Shown here in pieces: positions 26,646 to 39,364 of a DNA stretch of 64,000 nucleotides; position 1 is the stretch's first letter; each line of letters opens with the position of its first letter. The stretch covers positions 25,231,660 to 25,295,659 of the forward strand of contig CM031879.1 in the NCBI GenBank assembly GCA_018697195.1, in the 5' to 3' direction. The translations under genes and the position numbers were made by a program. The notes beneath the pieces are model-generated. The model was not told where the DNA came from. It saw only the letters and a program-made list of their open reading frames with translations, and made no database searches. Origin of the DNA: Certhia americana. Taxonomy: Eukaryota > Chordata > Aves > Passeriformes > Certhiidae.

Positions 26646-27163
26646 ACTTTGTCTTAAACAATACTGAAGTTTTTCAGATACACAGTTTTAATTGCCTGAT
26701 CCAAATTGTAGGAAAGATTGCTTCATTTTGTCATGTAGGAGTCATACATCTAGTTAGTACTGGGGAGACTCCATAGTTATCTGCTTATGCTGCTGCTGAA
26801 GATTAAATTATTTGCGTTATCCATACAACACCTATGAAAAACACTGAAAATCTGATGCTGCTGCTGTCTTACCATACAGTGAGGTTGCAATTCAATGCAT
26901 GCTGTAGATATACCAGGGAAAATTCAGTTGGTTTGAAATTATGCAGACCTTTATTAATTTCTCTCCAACTCCATCCTTAGTGTAGGAGATCGCCGCTAAA
27001 TAATATTTGTTACAAGGGGATAACATTATGGATGTTTATTTACATGTAAGCTACTTTTTCAATTTGTCTAGAGTTACTTCTTGCTCTGCTTGAAAGCTCA
27101 AGACTAAATCAGAATGTAGAGAGAAGGAAAGGAATGGAAGCCCATTAGAAGGGGAAAGCATGC

Positions 27164-27292
27164 AAGAATCATAGAATCATTAGGATTGGAAAAGACCTCC
27201 AAGATCATTGAGTCCAGCCCTTGACTGAATGCTACTTTAGTGACTAGGCCATAGCACTGAGTGCTACATCCACTTGTTTCTTGAACGCTTCT
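27164..27292 (-). mobile_element. CR1 LINE 3' fragment, antisense
   Basis: 'gaatcatagaatcattaggattggaaaagacctccaagatcat' followed by 'gtgctacatccacttgtttcttgaacgcttc' is the complement of a CR1 3' end. Only about 130 bp remain. Confidence 0.92.
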
Positions 27293-30200
27293 AAGTGCAG
27301 AGCTTGAGAGAATTGTTTACTTGCTCTAACTATGGCTGTACAATAAAGTGTATAACTCCTTTTCTGAGGCTTCATGCAGGTGTTCTATTCAGGTTGTTAT
27401 TTTTGTTTAGAGGATGCTCAGAATTCACCAAGAAATTTCAATTAAGCATTGCTCTAGGTACACAAAATAGTACTTTACACAAATAGTTTGAAATGTAAGA
27501 AAAATAAAACATTACCTTTCCACCAGTGCATGCTTGGCATCTGTAATTATTATAAAACACTACTTTCAGTAAAAAACAAAATGTTTTTTTTGGCAGTGAA
27601 TGATTTTGCTTTTTTAACAGAGGTTTGACTAAGAAATGTTAAAATAGTATGGAATTACAGGATGTTCCTAGAAGCAGTTTTCCTCATATTTTCAATTATT
27701 TCTTTGTACATGTTTTGCGCTGGAGATTCTGAGCAAATCAAGCACCACCAGAACTTATGCCTAGCCAGTTTTAATTAGTCTTTAAGTACTAATTTTGTAA
27801 ATTATGAGTGAAAAATGGTGAATATTCATAATGTTTCACTAAATTAGTATTTATTAAGACTGGGGCCTGCTTCCTCAAATTTAGCCCTAAGGAAATCTGG
27901 GAGCATTTGAGGAACTGTTTTTGATGCTTTCATTATCTGTTAACATTCTCAAAATTGCATATAATTTCTGCATAATATTTCCATTTGAAAAAATTGCTAA
28001 TCCAATCTTATTTCACTTCCTCTAAAGGTATAACACAGTTTTAGGCCAGAAAGGGGTTCAAACATTGATACTGACAGGAAAGCATGGTCTCAAATAGTTT
28101 TTGTACTGTGGAATATCATTTGGAAAATGCCTCTTTTAAAGAGGCTGAAAGACAAAGGAGAAAATGCAAATGACTTCATAACTTGCTATAAATTTCCAGC
28201 ATTCAAACAATGAGAAGGGCCTCAGAAATGTCTTATCTGAGCAAAATAATCGCATGGTTTATGTCTCATTCTATTAGTAGATGCTAAAATACACTTAAAG
28301 GTGTTAATTCAGGAACAGGTTTTATCACGCAAACCTGACATGATTTATCAGTAAAATTACAGAACAGCTAGATAAGTGTAATTTTGATACAGGCTATAAT
28401 ATAGATATTTGGTTTCTTTAAGCATTCTATTTACTGCCACATTGTATTTTGATCAAGAAATTTGCCATTTGTGTTGTTAATGGGGGACATTAGACAGATT
28501 ACAAACCGGCCCTGTTAAGCTGGGGAGGTGTTGATATGGTTGGAGGAACATTTGTGAACATCAATATTTCCATCAGATTGCTGTGTCATCTAATTTGTCT
28601 TTGTAATCATTGGCCAAGTGTGTAAACAGTGCAGGGAAAGACAGGGTAGCATGATGTGAATCCAATGTTTGGTGTTCACAAACATGCTCTATAGAATGTG
28701 AAGTGCAAGTGGTGATCTAAACTTTGTTGTTTAATTGTTTTAGCAAGCAGTTTACTCAGAGACGGCTTGATACTTCTGGTATATTTTCAACACCAGCTCC
28801 TAGGATGAAAGGGATGAGTTTTTTGCCTGACTCTACAAAAATAAATGGATTGTTAAGAAACAAGAGATAAATTTTTTTATTGAGCCAGCAAAAAAGGCCA
28901 TGTTGCTCTATTTAATTGATTACTAAGAATGGTAATAATCCAAGCTGAATAACACTAGATTCCCATGTGTGATAAGAAGAACATGAAAATGTTGGAGGAG
29001 TTTGACAAATAGTGACAAAAAGGCATCCCAGAATTGGAAAACTGTGTGCTAAGAAGTTTAGGCAATTCTAGCTGGTGAATCAAAGAGAAATTTAAGAACT
29101 GATGTACCCAAATCTTTCTTCATGAAGAAGAAATAAGATGTTGAGGGGTTCTCTGCCTTGGAGGAGAAGGCATGAATTTGAAATTGAACTAGGATAAATT
29201 CAGTTTTGAATGCAGATGCAATTTCCTAATAGCAAGGATAATTAAACTGTGGAGGAATTTCTCTAGATGTGAGTCTCACTGCAGCTCAGAATGTTGAGAC
29301 ATGATATCATAATGTTCTTTAAAATGCTTTATAATAGAATTCGGCACTGAAAGAAAAACACAGAAAAAAAAGAATCTGTGGGCTACAGCAGATAAATATA
29401 GTGATCAGTGTGGTCTCTTCTAGCACCAGAGCTTCCAGCCATTACAAAATATTTTGTATTTTAAGATATTAATATTCTGATTCTTCATACACTTGAGTAA
29501 GACTAAAGGCTGTAGAAGTGAAAGAGAATTTATGTCTTAAGGCACATCTTGTGACTATCCAATCTTACAACCACTCAAGGCAGGTTAGACTCTGAATTTG
29601 GGTCAGACTGTCCAGACCTGTGTCCCAATGAACTCCATGTGTCTGTGGTTCTCAGCCTCTCAGGGCAACCTGAACCACTGGAATTTCCCTTGCTGCAAAT
29701 CATGTTGTTTGCTAATCTCTTTTGCTGTGTGCCTTTCCAAAAATTTTGGATTCCTAATGAGCAATTAGATAGATAACAATAGCAATTGAACCCTCTGCCT
29801 AATCAGAATTAGATAGATGGCAATAGCAATTGAACCCTCTGCCTAATTTCTGATCCGTACAAAGCTGATTTCCTTAGCCACTGCTGTTGCATTGCTCTTC
29901 TGTTATTATTATTTCAGTGTCACATTTTCCAGTTGTGAATACCTTTCTTGTACTGGTGGGTCCAACTGAACACAGATACTAAACCTAATACTGGATACAT
30001 TTCATGCAGTAATTCTGTACAAGAGAAATTGAAAACAAGAATCACAACAAAAGTCAGAATAAAATGTGTGAACATTTTTTTCCTTCAATGTCATATTGCA
30101 TGTTATTTGCCACAATATAGAAATTGTGTCATAACCTATGATGTAATTAGATATTACATTTATTATGAGATTCTCTATATGCATAAAGAAACATGGAATT

Positions 30201-33200
30201 TAGATGAAAGTTATGGAAAAAAAGCTAAACAGGCAGATTAAAAATATCTTGGTTTAGAAGTATGTGCATATATTAAGTAAATATGCATTCCTGTACAATA
30301 TTTAGAATTGTCTATGTTGGATCTGTTCCATCATAACCATGGTACTAGAAGGAATGAAAGAATGGATATTGATACATGTTACTACTGTACAGAGTTTGAG
30401 CATCAGCTACTATGCTGGCAACTGGAAGCAAGGATGAGCAACAGAAAATAAGAATGAGATAGTTCTACTGTTTCTGTTTCCTTTCCTCCAAGCAAGTTTT
30501 TTAGGTAAAGCCACCAAACCCATACCGTGAGGTTCCCACAGGTATAGGTATATTAGTATTATATATATTATTATAATTAGGTATATTAATGCCACTTATT
30601 CTGGACTCCATCTACATTTTAGTTATTTCTCTAGCTATTTATTGGAACCCCAAATGGATTGAGAAGGAGACAAACAGCATATTTTTCCTCCTATATTAAT
30701 CCTGGGAATTCCCAGAAGTATAGACTCCAGCTATGCTGGAATTTTTGATGAGAAAAAAATTAGTTTTGGGAAATGAGTAGCTCACTGAATGAATGGCATT
30801 GGATCACAATGTTAGGCTGAGAGCTTAAAAATTCTCTCTTATCCTATTTTACTGTGTTAAGTCCTTTTTAGTATTTGTCATTAGCAGCATAAATAGAAAC
30901 GGAAATTTTAATTTTGTGGAAGATAGTCTTCATTATTTCAGTCTGTTTACCAGTGCAACACAGTGCTAATTTCTTCTGTTGCCTCCATGTAGATGATGAT
31001 CAAATCACATAAACTAAATCTGAAGAAAACTGCAAATAATCTGAAGACAAGCTTCCAGGCTGCTGGCTAAACATCTTGCTTCTACCTCATAAAAAGTAAA
31101 GTAATTTTCTAACAGTAATATACATACTTGTAAATAGATACATATATATATAAAAATTGAAAACTTTAGGGCACTTTTCTCTGCAACTTTTTAATAAATG
31201 TCTGTTATTTGTCCTGTTCCAGAAGATGCTAAGTTGGCATAAAAATTCCAGTAATTTTCAGAGTGAGAACAAAATCTTTCCAGGTTGTCTGTGATAATGG
31301 ATGGGTAACATTAAACACATGTAGATCACCAAAATATCTAATTGAAGCTATCCCTTTGAAATATGTTGTCTGCCTTTACACTGAGTTCACAGTATGGGGT
31401 CTCTTCCTAATGTAGGTACCAAAAAATCTGAGTGTTTATTCAAGAAAAAAAGTATTGTATGTTGTAATATTTATTTAGTTGGACTGTACCTCACTTATTT
31501 TGTGGAGATCTTAGGACATTTCCTGAAAGCTTTCTCTCTAGAAAAGCCATGCTATTAAGCATGATTTGCTGTGGATGCTCTTGAGACAAATGTACTTAGA
31601 AAATTCAAAGAATGAAAGAAGAATCAAATGACTCATACAAAACCAAGAAGCATTATGAAAATTTTTTGTTTGATCCAATGTTAATTAGGTCATAGAGCAA
31701 TAATTTAAAATTGGGCAATATTTACTAGAGTAAATAAATAATCCAAGTGGTTGAAAGGGAGACATTTAGGAGTAATATTGACTGAAATACTTAATTGCTA
31801 AATATGTAAAGAGAATGCTTTCAGGGAAATGTCACCATTTCTATCTGGCAATTGCTTGCTAAAAAGTGGATTTTTCTGCTGGCTATGTGATTTTTCCTGT
31901 TTTTTTCTGGGAAACATTCTTTGTAGTAGTGTGATCCCACACTGTTCTCTGCAGGTTTGAACATAGAAGACAGAAATGGCCTCTATGTTTTTGTGATTTC
32001 AATAATCAATGAAATCTCCCTGTTATGCTATGCACCCTTCAGGAAGGCATCAATATCCATCACTTGAGAACCAGTCTCTCTTACCTCTTGGTTGCACACT
32101 GGCTCTTGAAAAAGATATTCTGCTCAGCTCTTGAAAAATCCTTGGTCTAAAAGTGCCTATATTATTGGCCACTTTGAGTCTGCTATGTGCCGTGTCATTT
32201 TAATGAATTATAATCAGAATGCTATTATTATTATGAAGTTTATTTAAAAAATATTCCAGCTTCCAATATTAAAAATATTACTTTCTCATAATAATATGAA
32301 GAAAGAAATCTGCAAGAAATTCCTTGAAGTTTTTCTGATAAATTATGTGTTTGGTTTAAATATATATAGCAAAAAAGTTACTACTCTTAGAACAACTACT
32401 TATACCTCAAATTTTGAGAGATGTTTTTCCAAGGTCAGTAGAAATTTTTGCAGAAGGAAAAAAAATTAAGGGAGAGGTCAGTAATTGCATTACAATATAT
32501 ACATCCTAATCAACTGGAAGTGCCTGCTGGGAAGTTGTGGAGAACCTTACTTTAAAAGTTAGATATTAAACCAGAACAGAACTTTGAAAGGGCAAACATA
32601 AAATTTGTTTTCATTCAATCTGTAAGAAATGCACATTTCGTCACATACATTATGTATTATCATTTCCACTTCTTAAATTTTACGTGAAAATATGACCTAA
32701 ATGGATTAAAAATTAAATCAATTAGCAGTAAAGTAACTTTAAAAATTCTTTTAAATTTATAACAGCTTGTAATAAAGGTGTGTTGTCTTTTCATAGACTG
32801 TGCTTTGGTTGAGAATAAGATATGGTCAGTGCTCAGTCTTCGTTGTTGCTTGGAGCAGCATCAGAAGGTGCTATGGATATTCCACATATTTAAATCATGC
32901 GGGCATCTAAAACTTGATTAATTCCTCCCAAGATTGATACATAAAATATGATTAAACTGTGTGTTCCTACCTTAAGAAGGAGCATGAAATGCAAGGCTGA
33001 ACTGGAATATACAACTATTCAGGTAAAATTAATGCTGAATAAAATATTACTGTAAATTACATAATGATTTTAAAATTTGAATGATGACTAAGGAATAAAA
33101 AATATGGTCTTTATTCATGTTCAGTGTTCCTCATTGTTGAAAAAAAGGTTTCTAGCCTTAGTAAACTGTAAAGGGACGCTATTGGATATTTAAAAATTCA

Positions 33201-33970
33201 AAATAAGGCTTCTTGAATTTTATTTCATAACTTTGAAAGAGAAATTTATTTAAAATGTATTGACATTCACACACAAGAAAAATTATTAAAACCTCAAACT
33301 AATTTTAGATATGTAATTTTTTTTTCATAATTTTAAAATAAAGAAAAAGTCTGAACCATTTTTCTTTTTTACTATTGGAACTGGAAGTGAACCTCAAATG
33401 CCTTTAATCATGCAGCAGTGTGGGAAAACTTTTTATCCAGACTTAGCTCAGCTTTTCTTTTTAAGGAAATGTAATCTTAGTGTGCTACCATTTGATCAGA
33501 GATGAGCTCAAAGATGGTTTCAGCCATGAAAGCTGTAATGTACACCTCTGTCAGTGGTGTGTCTAGTAGACGGTACTTGAAGGCTTAATAGGGAGAACCC
33601 AAATATCAAACAGTTTGTTCCTTCCTTGACTTTTCTATGTATAAGCAGCAAATAAAAGAAATTGTTTTTTAATAAAATGAAGATATTCTTCTAAGTTTGC
33701 ATAGTTAAATAGTTTAAAATGAAGAGTAAAATAAAAGAGGTAAAGAAAATAAAGAAAAAGAAAATTTGTGGTGCATATATATCTACATTAACCTGCCAAA
33801 ACTAGAGTAGAATAACACTTTTAATAGTCTATCTAATAATATGTATCCAGGAAGCCAGAATATTCACGCTGAACATTCAAGTTCATCTTTGCTTTCTTGT
33901 AGTGATGCCTTAAGTTTTAGCTTTTATATTTTTCAGATTCTGTGCTGTTTTATTGTTTAGTTCTGGGTTT
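27293..33970. other. Intronic sequence, mostly unique
   Basis: AT-rich DNA. The block at 28470-28760 stands out as balanced in composition and free of repeats. A 44-bp-period tandem duplication lies at 29763-29847. No coding region was recognised. Confidence 0.55.
29763..29847. repeat. Near-perfect tandem duplication, 44-bp period
   Basis: A 41-bp block beginning aattagatagat and ending ctctgcctaat occurs at 29763-29803 and 29807-29847. It differs at only two adjacent positions (AA versus GG). The high identity indicates a recent event compared with the CR1 copies. Confidence 0.92.
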
Positions 33971-34177
33971 CATATTAAGTGTAGGTAAGCTCTCTTCACA
34001 GAGTAGGTAGACAAAACAATTCCTTTTCCAGCTTTGGACTAAGGACAACCAACACAAATTTCAAGCCCAAGACCATAAACAACGGTGAATTAAAGAGACA
34101 AAATCAAGGAGGATAAAACTTCATAACCTGAAGCTATAATTGGACTGTTAACTCTAATATGCTAATGGACCAAAACT

Positions 34178-34184
34178 TATAAAA
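34178..34184 (+). promoter_or_regulatory. TATA box of the solo LTR
   Basis: tataaaa at the expected position, upstream of the presumed R region. Confidence 0.6.
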
Positions 34185-34295
34185 GTGTGAGACCTCGTGA
34201 TGAGGTGTCCATTTTGTGACCATTTTTGGGGTTCATCTTGGGTGTAGCCTGGCCGGGCTCTTGCACTGCCCAGAGTGTATCTATTCAGGCTTTTA

Positions 34296-34301
34296 AATAA
34301 A
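34296..34301 (+). terminator. Polyadenylation signal of the solo LTR
   Basis: aataaa about 65 bp before the LTR end, followed by a T/G-rich stretch (ctttatccttttgcgctgtctag). It could act on sense transcripts of the host gene. Confidence 0.55.
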
Positions 34302-34920
34302 TACCTACTTTATCCTTTTGCGCTGTCTAGTCTCTGTTCCAGGGCAGCCTCCAGAAGGCATCAATATTATTATGTAATGTAGGATCAGAATGTACTCAAT
34401 GAAAGATGCTATGGGAAAGTAACTTTAAGTGAAAACAATGCTTTCAGAAGCTGCAACTTTCAGAAAATTTCGCAACATTTATTTTTCTTTCCCAATTCCT
34501 GAGGCAAGGCTTACCTAAATTAGTGGTAGATATTAATATAACATAGGAAGATTTTTTTTTTTCTCCCAAATTGATTGAATGACATAAATGTTTAACGCAT
34601 TTTCCCCATAAATGATGGGGAATTCTGGTTTTAATATTTTAATCTATTTGCAAAGGTACCCTCCTCACTGGCAGTGGAATGCTTTACTTATAATGTTGTG
34701 GAGTGTATTTTTCATGATAAAAAGTGTGTTGATTATTGTGCTGTTTGTTAGCAAGTCATCAACTACTTTCAATGATGGTTTGCAATGACAAGGATTGCAG
34801 TAACTTCACCATGGAATATAATGGCTGATGCTAACTCAAAGACAACATGGAATCTTCTAATGACTTTCTTAGTGTTTATTTCTTTTATTTTCTCAAAATA
34901 ATGGGAATGTTACTGATTGT

Positions 34921-34942
34921 GTAACCTTATCCCCTGTTTTAG
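34921..34942 (+). promoter_or_regulatory. IMMP2L: 3' splice site of the IMMP2L exon
   Basis: The sequence ends in cccctgttttag followed by the first exon base G at 34943. The tract is short but pyrimidine-rich. It fixes the exon start because the reading frame then continues without a stop through the whole recognised IMMP2L segment. The intron is phase 2. Confidence 0.85.
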
Positions 34943-35008
34943 GTCTCCTAGAAATCCCGAACAGAAGATCATTAAACGAGTGATTGCTCTCGAAGGAGAC
35001 ATTATCAA
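34943..35008 (+). CDS. IMMP2L: IMMP2L internal coding exon (mitochondrial inner membrane peptidase subunit 2)
   Basis: Seen: an open 66-nt segment sits between a consensus acceptor (pyrimidine-rich 'cccctgttttag' ending at 34942) and a consensus donor (gtaagt at 35009-35014). Read from 34944 it gives [16 protein letters not shown] plus flanking residues, which I recognise as the IMMP2L segment after 'GDIVSLV'. The first base completes a split Val codon and the last two bases (AA) begin a Lys codon; human has Arg there. Family knowledge: IMMP2L is a type I (S26) signal peptidase-like subunit on the intermembrane-space side of the inner membrane. It removes sorting signals from cytochrome c1 and GPD2. 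The IKRV lysine (codon 34974-34976) corresponds to the catalytic Lys of the Ser/Lys dyad, in the box equivalent to LepB 'KRxxGxPGD'. The catalytic Ser exon and the C-terminal exons lie outside the window. Ser-Pro-Arg at the start, where human has Ser-Pro-Lys, is a conservative change. The assignment is very secure for a single exon. Confidence 0.95.
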
Positions 35009-35014
35009 GTAAGT
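35007..35014 (+). promoter_or_regulatory. IMMP2L: 5' splice site of the IMMP2L exon
   Basis: AA followed by gtaagt matches the U1 consensus at all intronic positions +1 to +6. It ends the exon in phase 2, the same phase as at its start. Confidence 0.88.
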
Positions 35015-38000
35015 ATTTTAAGCTTTAGTCTCAGAGTCCTTATAGGAATAGTGCAGTTTTTTAGTGTATTTTAAGTCAGTATCCTAGACAACGAGTACTT
35101 TCTAGCATTTTCTGTCTATTATTAACAAGGATGTCAGCATTGTACCTGTCTGTTTTTTAATGAGAGGAGAAATGCTACACAAAACTACTCACTCTCTTGT
35201 GAAATGTACATGGGTACAAATAATGCTTGTTTCTGAGAATATCTCTGCCACAAATAAGGCAGGTAATTGTACAGCAGTTTTCAATGAGATTATAGGGCTG
35301 TGATTTTTCATTTAGAAACTCCAGCTGCTGTTTTGCACTGAGGTGGGCAAGTAAAAGTAGGCTGTTTTTAAGCTTTTATTTATTTGTTTGTTTCAGGATC
35401 TCATGTTTGATATTTTATTTTATTTTTAAGACAAAGAATTCCTGAGACATAGATTACTGTCTTCACTGCAGTGTGTAGGCATCTGTAGGGAATATGGTGC
35501 AACTGATTTTGAGTAAATTATTCGATCAGAAAAAAAAAACATTGTAGCAAGAGTAGACTCTAGAGTACTTCAAGACTTGGTTTACTCTGACAGATAGAGC
35601 TGGATGGAAATAAATTACCACTAGATGTAAATAAATGTTTTTGTGAGAGCTGTATTATTTTGAAGAAAATGAATGCTTGAAAAGGTTTCTTTTTTCCAGG
35701 TACAGAATCGAATAACCATAGAGGTGGGAGGGTAAATCCCTAGCTTCCCATACTAAGATGTGAATGAGCCTGGGAGATCTCAGACAATATGGCAGATTGT
35801 GACTCAATTGATTTAGATAATGATTCTTGCTCTAGTGTAGTGACTGCTTACTGTCAAGTACTTGACAGCTGCAATTCAAATCAAGGATTTGAATTTGATC
35901 TCAGTGGGCCCTAGTTAATAGCATGGGCACTGTGAAATATGTCCATGTATTTGTTTTTTCTCTTGCAGTCAATAAAATTTCTGTCTTATTGAAAAATTCT
36001 GAATTATCTCAGTTTGAGAAACCAAAATAAATTGTTACCTCTCTGTTGGAGCTAAAGGGTTGGAATGAGAAGTGGCATTTTGTTTCCAGCTGCAATTAAA
36101 TCAGACCAACAGTATTTCCATGGGTTGAGATAAGAAGAGTGATGGACAATATGATCTGTGATTCTGTAGTTGTGCTTTCATAGCTGAAGGAATTATTATT
36201 TGATCCATTTGGAGCATGATTAGGGATAATACTAGAAAGCTGTGTTTTCTCATGTTATCAATCAAGGTAAGTTTGTTAGCATTTTACTTTTTGTTAATTA
36301 CTGAAAGTGAGGAAACATCAAATTGGCAGAGCCATTTGTGCCATAGGAAGGGTCCTTTATATTTTGACTTCAGTTCAGGCATTGTCTCCATGGCAGAAAA
36401 GACCTGTTTTTCAAATCTTAATTCTAAAAGTATTTAATGGAATGAAAATTGTGACATTTTAAAAGTAAAAATGACTGACTTAGAATTTTTGAAAAGGTGT
36501 GTAGGTAAAAAAATCTATGATAGGTTCATTTTTACTATTCATTTTCTATTTTTCAGGTGGTTAGACATTATATTACATAATACTTTACCTTTTGAAATAT
36601 GATTTGAGGCATTGCAAAATTCTACAAACTCACTGCAATAAAAATTACATTTAGAATTACAGTTTTCAGTTCCTGTTTCCAGTCTAGTTGCTAGTGCAGG
36701 TGAAGTGAGTTTGGTTGTATCATGCAAATCACCAGAAACATATAGTACATGCCACAAACTTGTAACAGATAATTTAATTTAGATAAGCTGGTACAACTTC
36801 CTCTTCAAATGAATTCAAAGAATGTACAAAAAAAATCCCCAGTTGGTCCTTGCAAATGAATCTATAGGTCAGACAATATTGCAAAGTGTAGCTCCCATAG
36901 ATCAGGATTTGTTTTGTTTTCCATGGATTCACAGGAGAATTAACTTTAAGCAGAAAATCGGTTCCTGAAAACTGTTTAAATGATAAGTCTTACAAAGTAG
37001 GCTTTATTTTAAAAGTCAATATAATCTAATTTGTTAAAAATTAATGTTGGTATTATAAAACACTTGGAATAACTTGAAATTAAACTTATTAAACCTCATT
37101 TATCTTAAATGCATTACTGGTAATTCAAAAATCTATAGTAATCTTTCACAGATGAGTTATGGTATGTTTTCAGTAACAAAAATAAATGGTGGTTTATGAG
37201 AAGGAAACCAAAATTGGTATTAAGCTAGTAAAACTTAAAATTAAGTCTATTCAGTACCTTGCTGAACTAATTTGTTTTCCTCCAGTCTGTAACAGTTCCA
37301 CAGGTCTGCAGGAGCTTGGTGTGCCATTTTGTTTTTTTCATCTGTTTGCTTCTTAATACTGTACCTGAGTTAAGAATGATTAGTGAGCCTCTAGGAAAAG
37401 CAACTTCAAAAAAAAAGTTATGTCTGGGAATATTGTTAGGCTCTTCAGAAGTTAGTGTTCTGAACTGAATGCTTCAGGAAAATGTGTGTGTTTACATGTT
37501 GCGTTTTGCAAAATTGCTCTGAAGATGCGAAAAAGGAAATACTTGTTTCTCAAAGTATGGCAATGCAGATCATTACATTATTAAACTGTAGGTCTAAACC
37601 AACTTTACAACAATAACTATTCAAATTTTATTAAAAGGTTTATCACTAAGTTGTAGAAACTACTGCCACAGAAATTTAGGAAGGAAAGAGGTATAATGAG
37701 ATTTGGAAAAGGGTAGAGAATTAATAAAAATAAAGCCCATCCATCAGTAGCTTTAAAAATTATTAACTTTATGTACTCCTGTTGTCAATTTCATGCAGGC
37801 TGTTATAGTTCTTCCAGTCAAAGATCCCATACTTCCTTAAATTTTATAAGCAAAATCTAGTCATTCTGTCTACGTATCGGAGAACCCTTTCAGCTTCAAA
37901 CTGTCATTACTCCTGCAGGTGTTTGGTTGCTTTTTTTATTCTCAGTGAGTTGGTGTCAGTGGCATCCAGTATCCCTTTACTGTGAAAAAGACAATCAGTA

Positions 38001-39364
38001 AGGGTTTTTTTATTGTTTTGGGACTTTTTTGTTTTACTGAAACAACTCAATTTTGTCAGATATTATGGCTGACATTTTTTTTTTCCACTGAGGTCCAGGA
38101 ATGATTTTCCAACAAAACGGCTGTCTTCACACTGACCATACTGCTTGAAAACAACTTGTGTTAGATTATACCAAAAGTCTGTGCCTGCCTCTAGAAAGCA
38201 GAGTGGCCTTCAGAAAAACTCTGACTTTGCCAGTGTTGGAGCACAAGAATGTCTCTGTACTTAACATCTTCAGGGCAATCAGGGCAGGAATTACATACAA
38301 ACCTTTGCCATTTAATCATGAAGAAGCAATTCATGTTCACTAGTGCTGTAGTAAGACTCTATTTGTTCCGTCTTTCCTCTCTGTCCCCAGCACATAGGGC
38401 CCTGGTAACTATTCTGAGGTAATGCTTATGTGATAAGGTACTGCTTGTAATGGCTGAGAGTTAGAATAGGAAAATGGATTATCAGTACAACATATTAAAA
38501 TCTAAGAATCCCAGTAGATGATGACACACGGGGTGTGTTTATGGCTGTGTTCTATTCTCTTCTTCATCAAAGTCCGCTGTGTCTGTCTGTGGATGTAAAT
38601 CTGTGAGTGGTCAGAAGCACATTGGCATGAGTGGCAGATCTGCAGAAATGAGAACTAGTTGTACTCTACAGAAACACAGCACCATCCTCATAGATTACAA
38701 ATTTTGAAATATCTTTTATTTTGTCTTCTTCATGTTGTTCTGTCTTAGTTTTTTATGTATCTAAAGGACATAGTAGCAGTCAAACTACCTTAAATGAAAT
38801 CTCTTCATCTGCTAAAATATTCTTATTTTTTGTCCATGTGCACAGAATATATATCTCACCAGTTTATATATCTCTGCAGTTTATTTGGCAGTACTTACTG
38901 TTATGTACTGATGGGATTTTTTTTAGCCAATGAAAGTTTTCTTTTAGGTTCAGCTGTACTGCTCTGTTATGACACTTTATCATTGATTCCATTCTTGCAA
39001 GTCTCTTAAATAGAGTTTCCATTGATTTTTATTCCATTTCCATAGGCAGAGTCTTTGCATGACTGGACTCCATTTCTGTAAATGCAAATGGTGGGAATGT
39101 ATATTGGTGTAGCATCTTTAACCCAGAAAAACAAATTGAGAAATGCATGATAATGATTTTCTGTATCCATAATGGATTTCTCAGGTTCTGCCAATCTTTA
39201 GGCCCAGTAGTAAAGGTACAAAAAGATGTATTTCTGAAACTGGACGTTATGACCAGGGCTGTGGTACACAGAAGTGTTTTAGCGAAACTAAAATACCATT
39301 GTCATGGACCACACATAGACTTCAGTGTGCATTTTGGGGCAGAAGGACAACAGTAATACATAAC
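35015..39364. other. Intronic sequence, no recognised gene or transposon
   Basis: AT-rich unique DNA directly after the exon donor. Open frames are at most 73 codons with no recognisable product. Confidence 0.55.

Larger units (their letters stand above)
18193..27163. other. Intronic sequence, mostly unique
   Basis: AT-rich, with T-tracts at 19869-19902, 23099-23118 and 26620-26645. Non-repetitive stretches with dense transcription-factor-like words lie at 24060-24300, 26285-26440 and 26940-27060. A 118-codon minus-strand open frame at 23377-23733 shows no domain I recognise. No gene is called. Confidence 0.55.
33977..34363 (+). mobile_element. Solo LTR of an ERVL-like endogenous retrovirus
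   Basis: Seen: an approximately 385-bp unit runs from tgtagg (33980) to gcatca (34363). It has a TATA box (tataaaa, 34178-34184), a region with 'gtgtagcctggccgggctc', and a polyadenylation signal aataaa (34296-34301) about 118 bp downstream of the TATA box. ATATT occurs just outside both edges (33972-33976 and 34364-34368), consistent with a 5-bp target-site duplication if 3 nt of slack at the left edge is allowed. No gag-pol sequence adjoins it, so it is a solo LTR left by recombination. The wording resembles songbird ERVL LTRs. It lies in the same orientation as IMMP2L and about 580 bp upstream of its exon. The family name is inferred from memory. Confidence 0.75.
1..34942 (+). other. IMMP2L: IMMP2L intron (3' part), upstream of the exon
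   Basis: Inferred from the exon at 34943. The stretch contains no recognised exon. It holds AT-rich unique sequence, CR1 fragments, microsatellites and a solo LTR, all listed separately. IMMP2L has introns of tens to hundreds of kilobases in other amniotes, so a 35-kb exon-free stretch is expected. The open frames in it are short (at most 118 codons), lack splice context or homology I can name, and many come from CR1 or simple repeats. Confidence 0.8.

Noticed and set aside
33977..34363. Full endogenous provirus around the LTR
   Set aside because: There are no gag, pol or env frames on either side and no second LTR in the window, so only a solo LTR is called.
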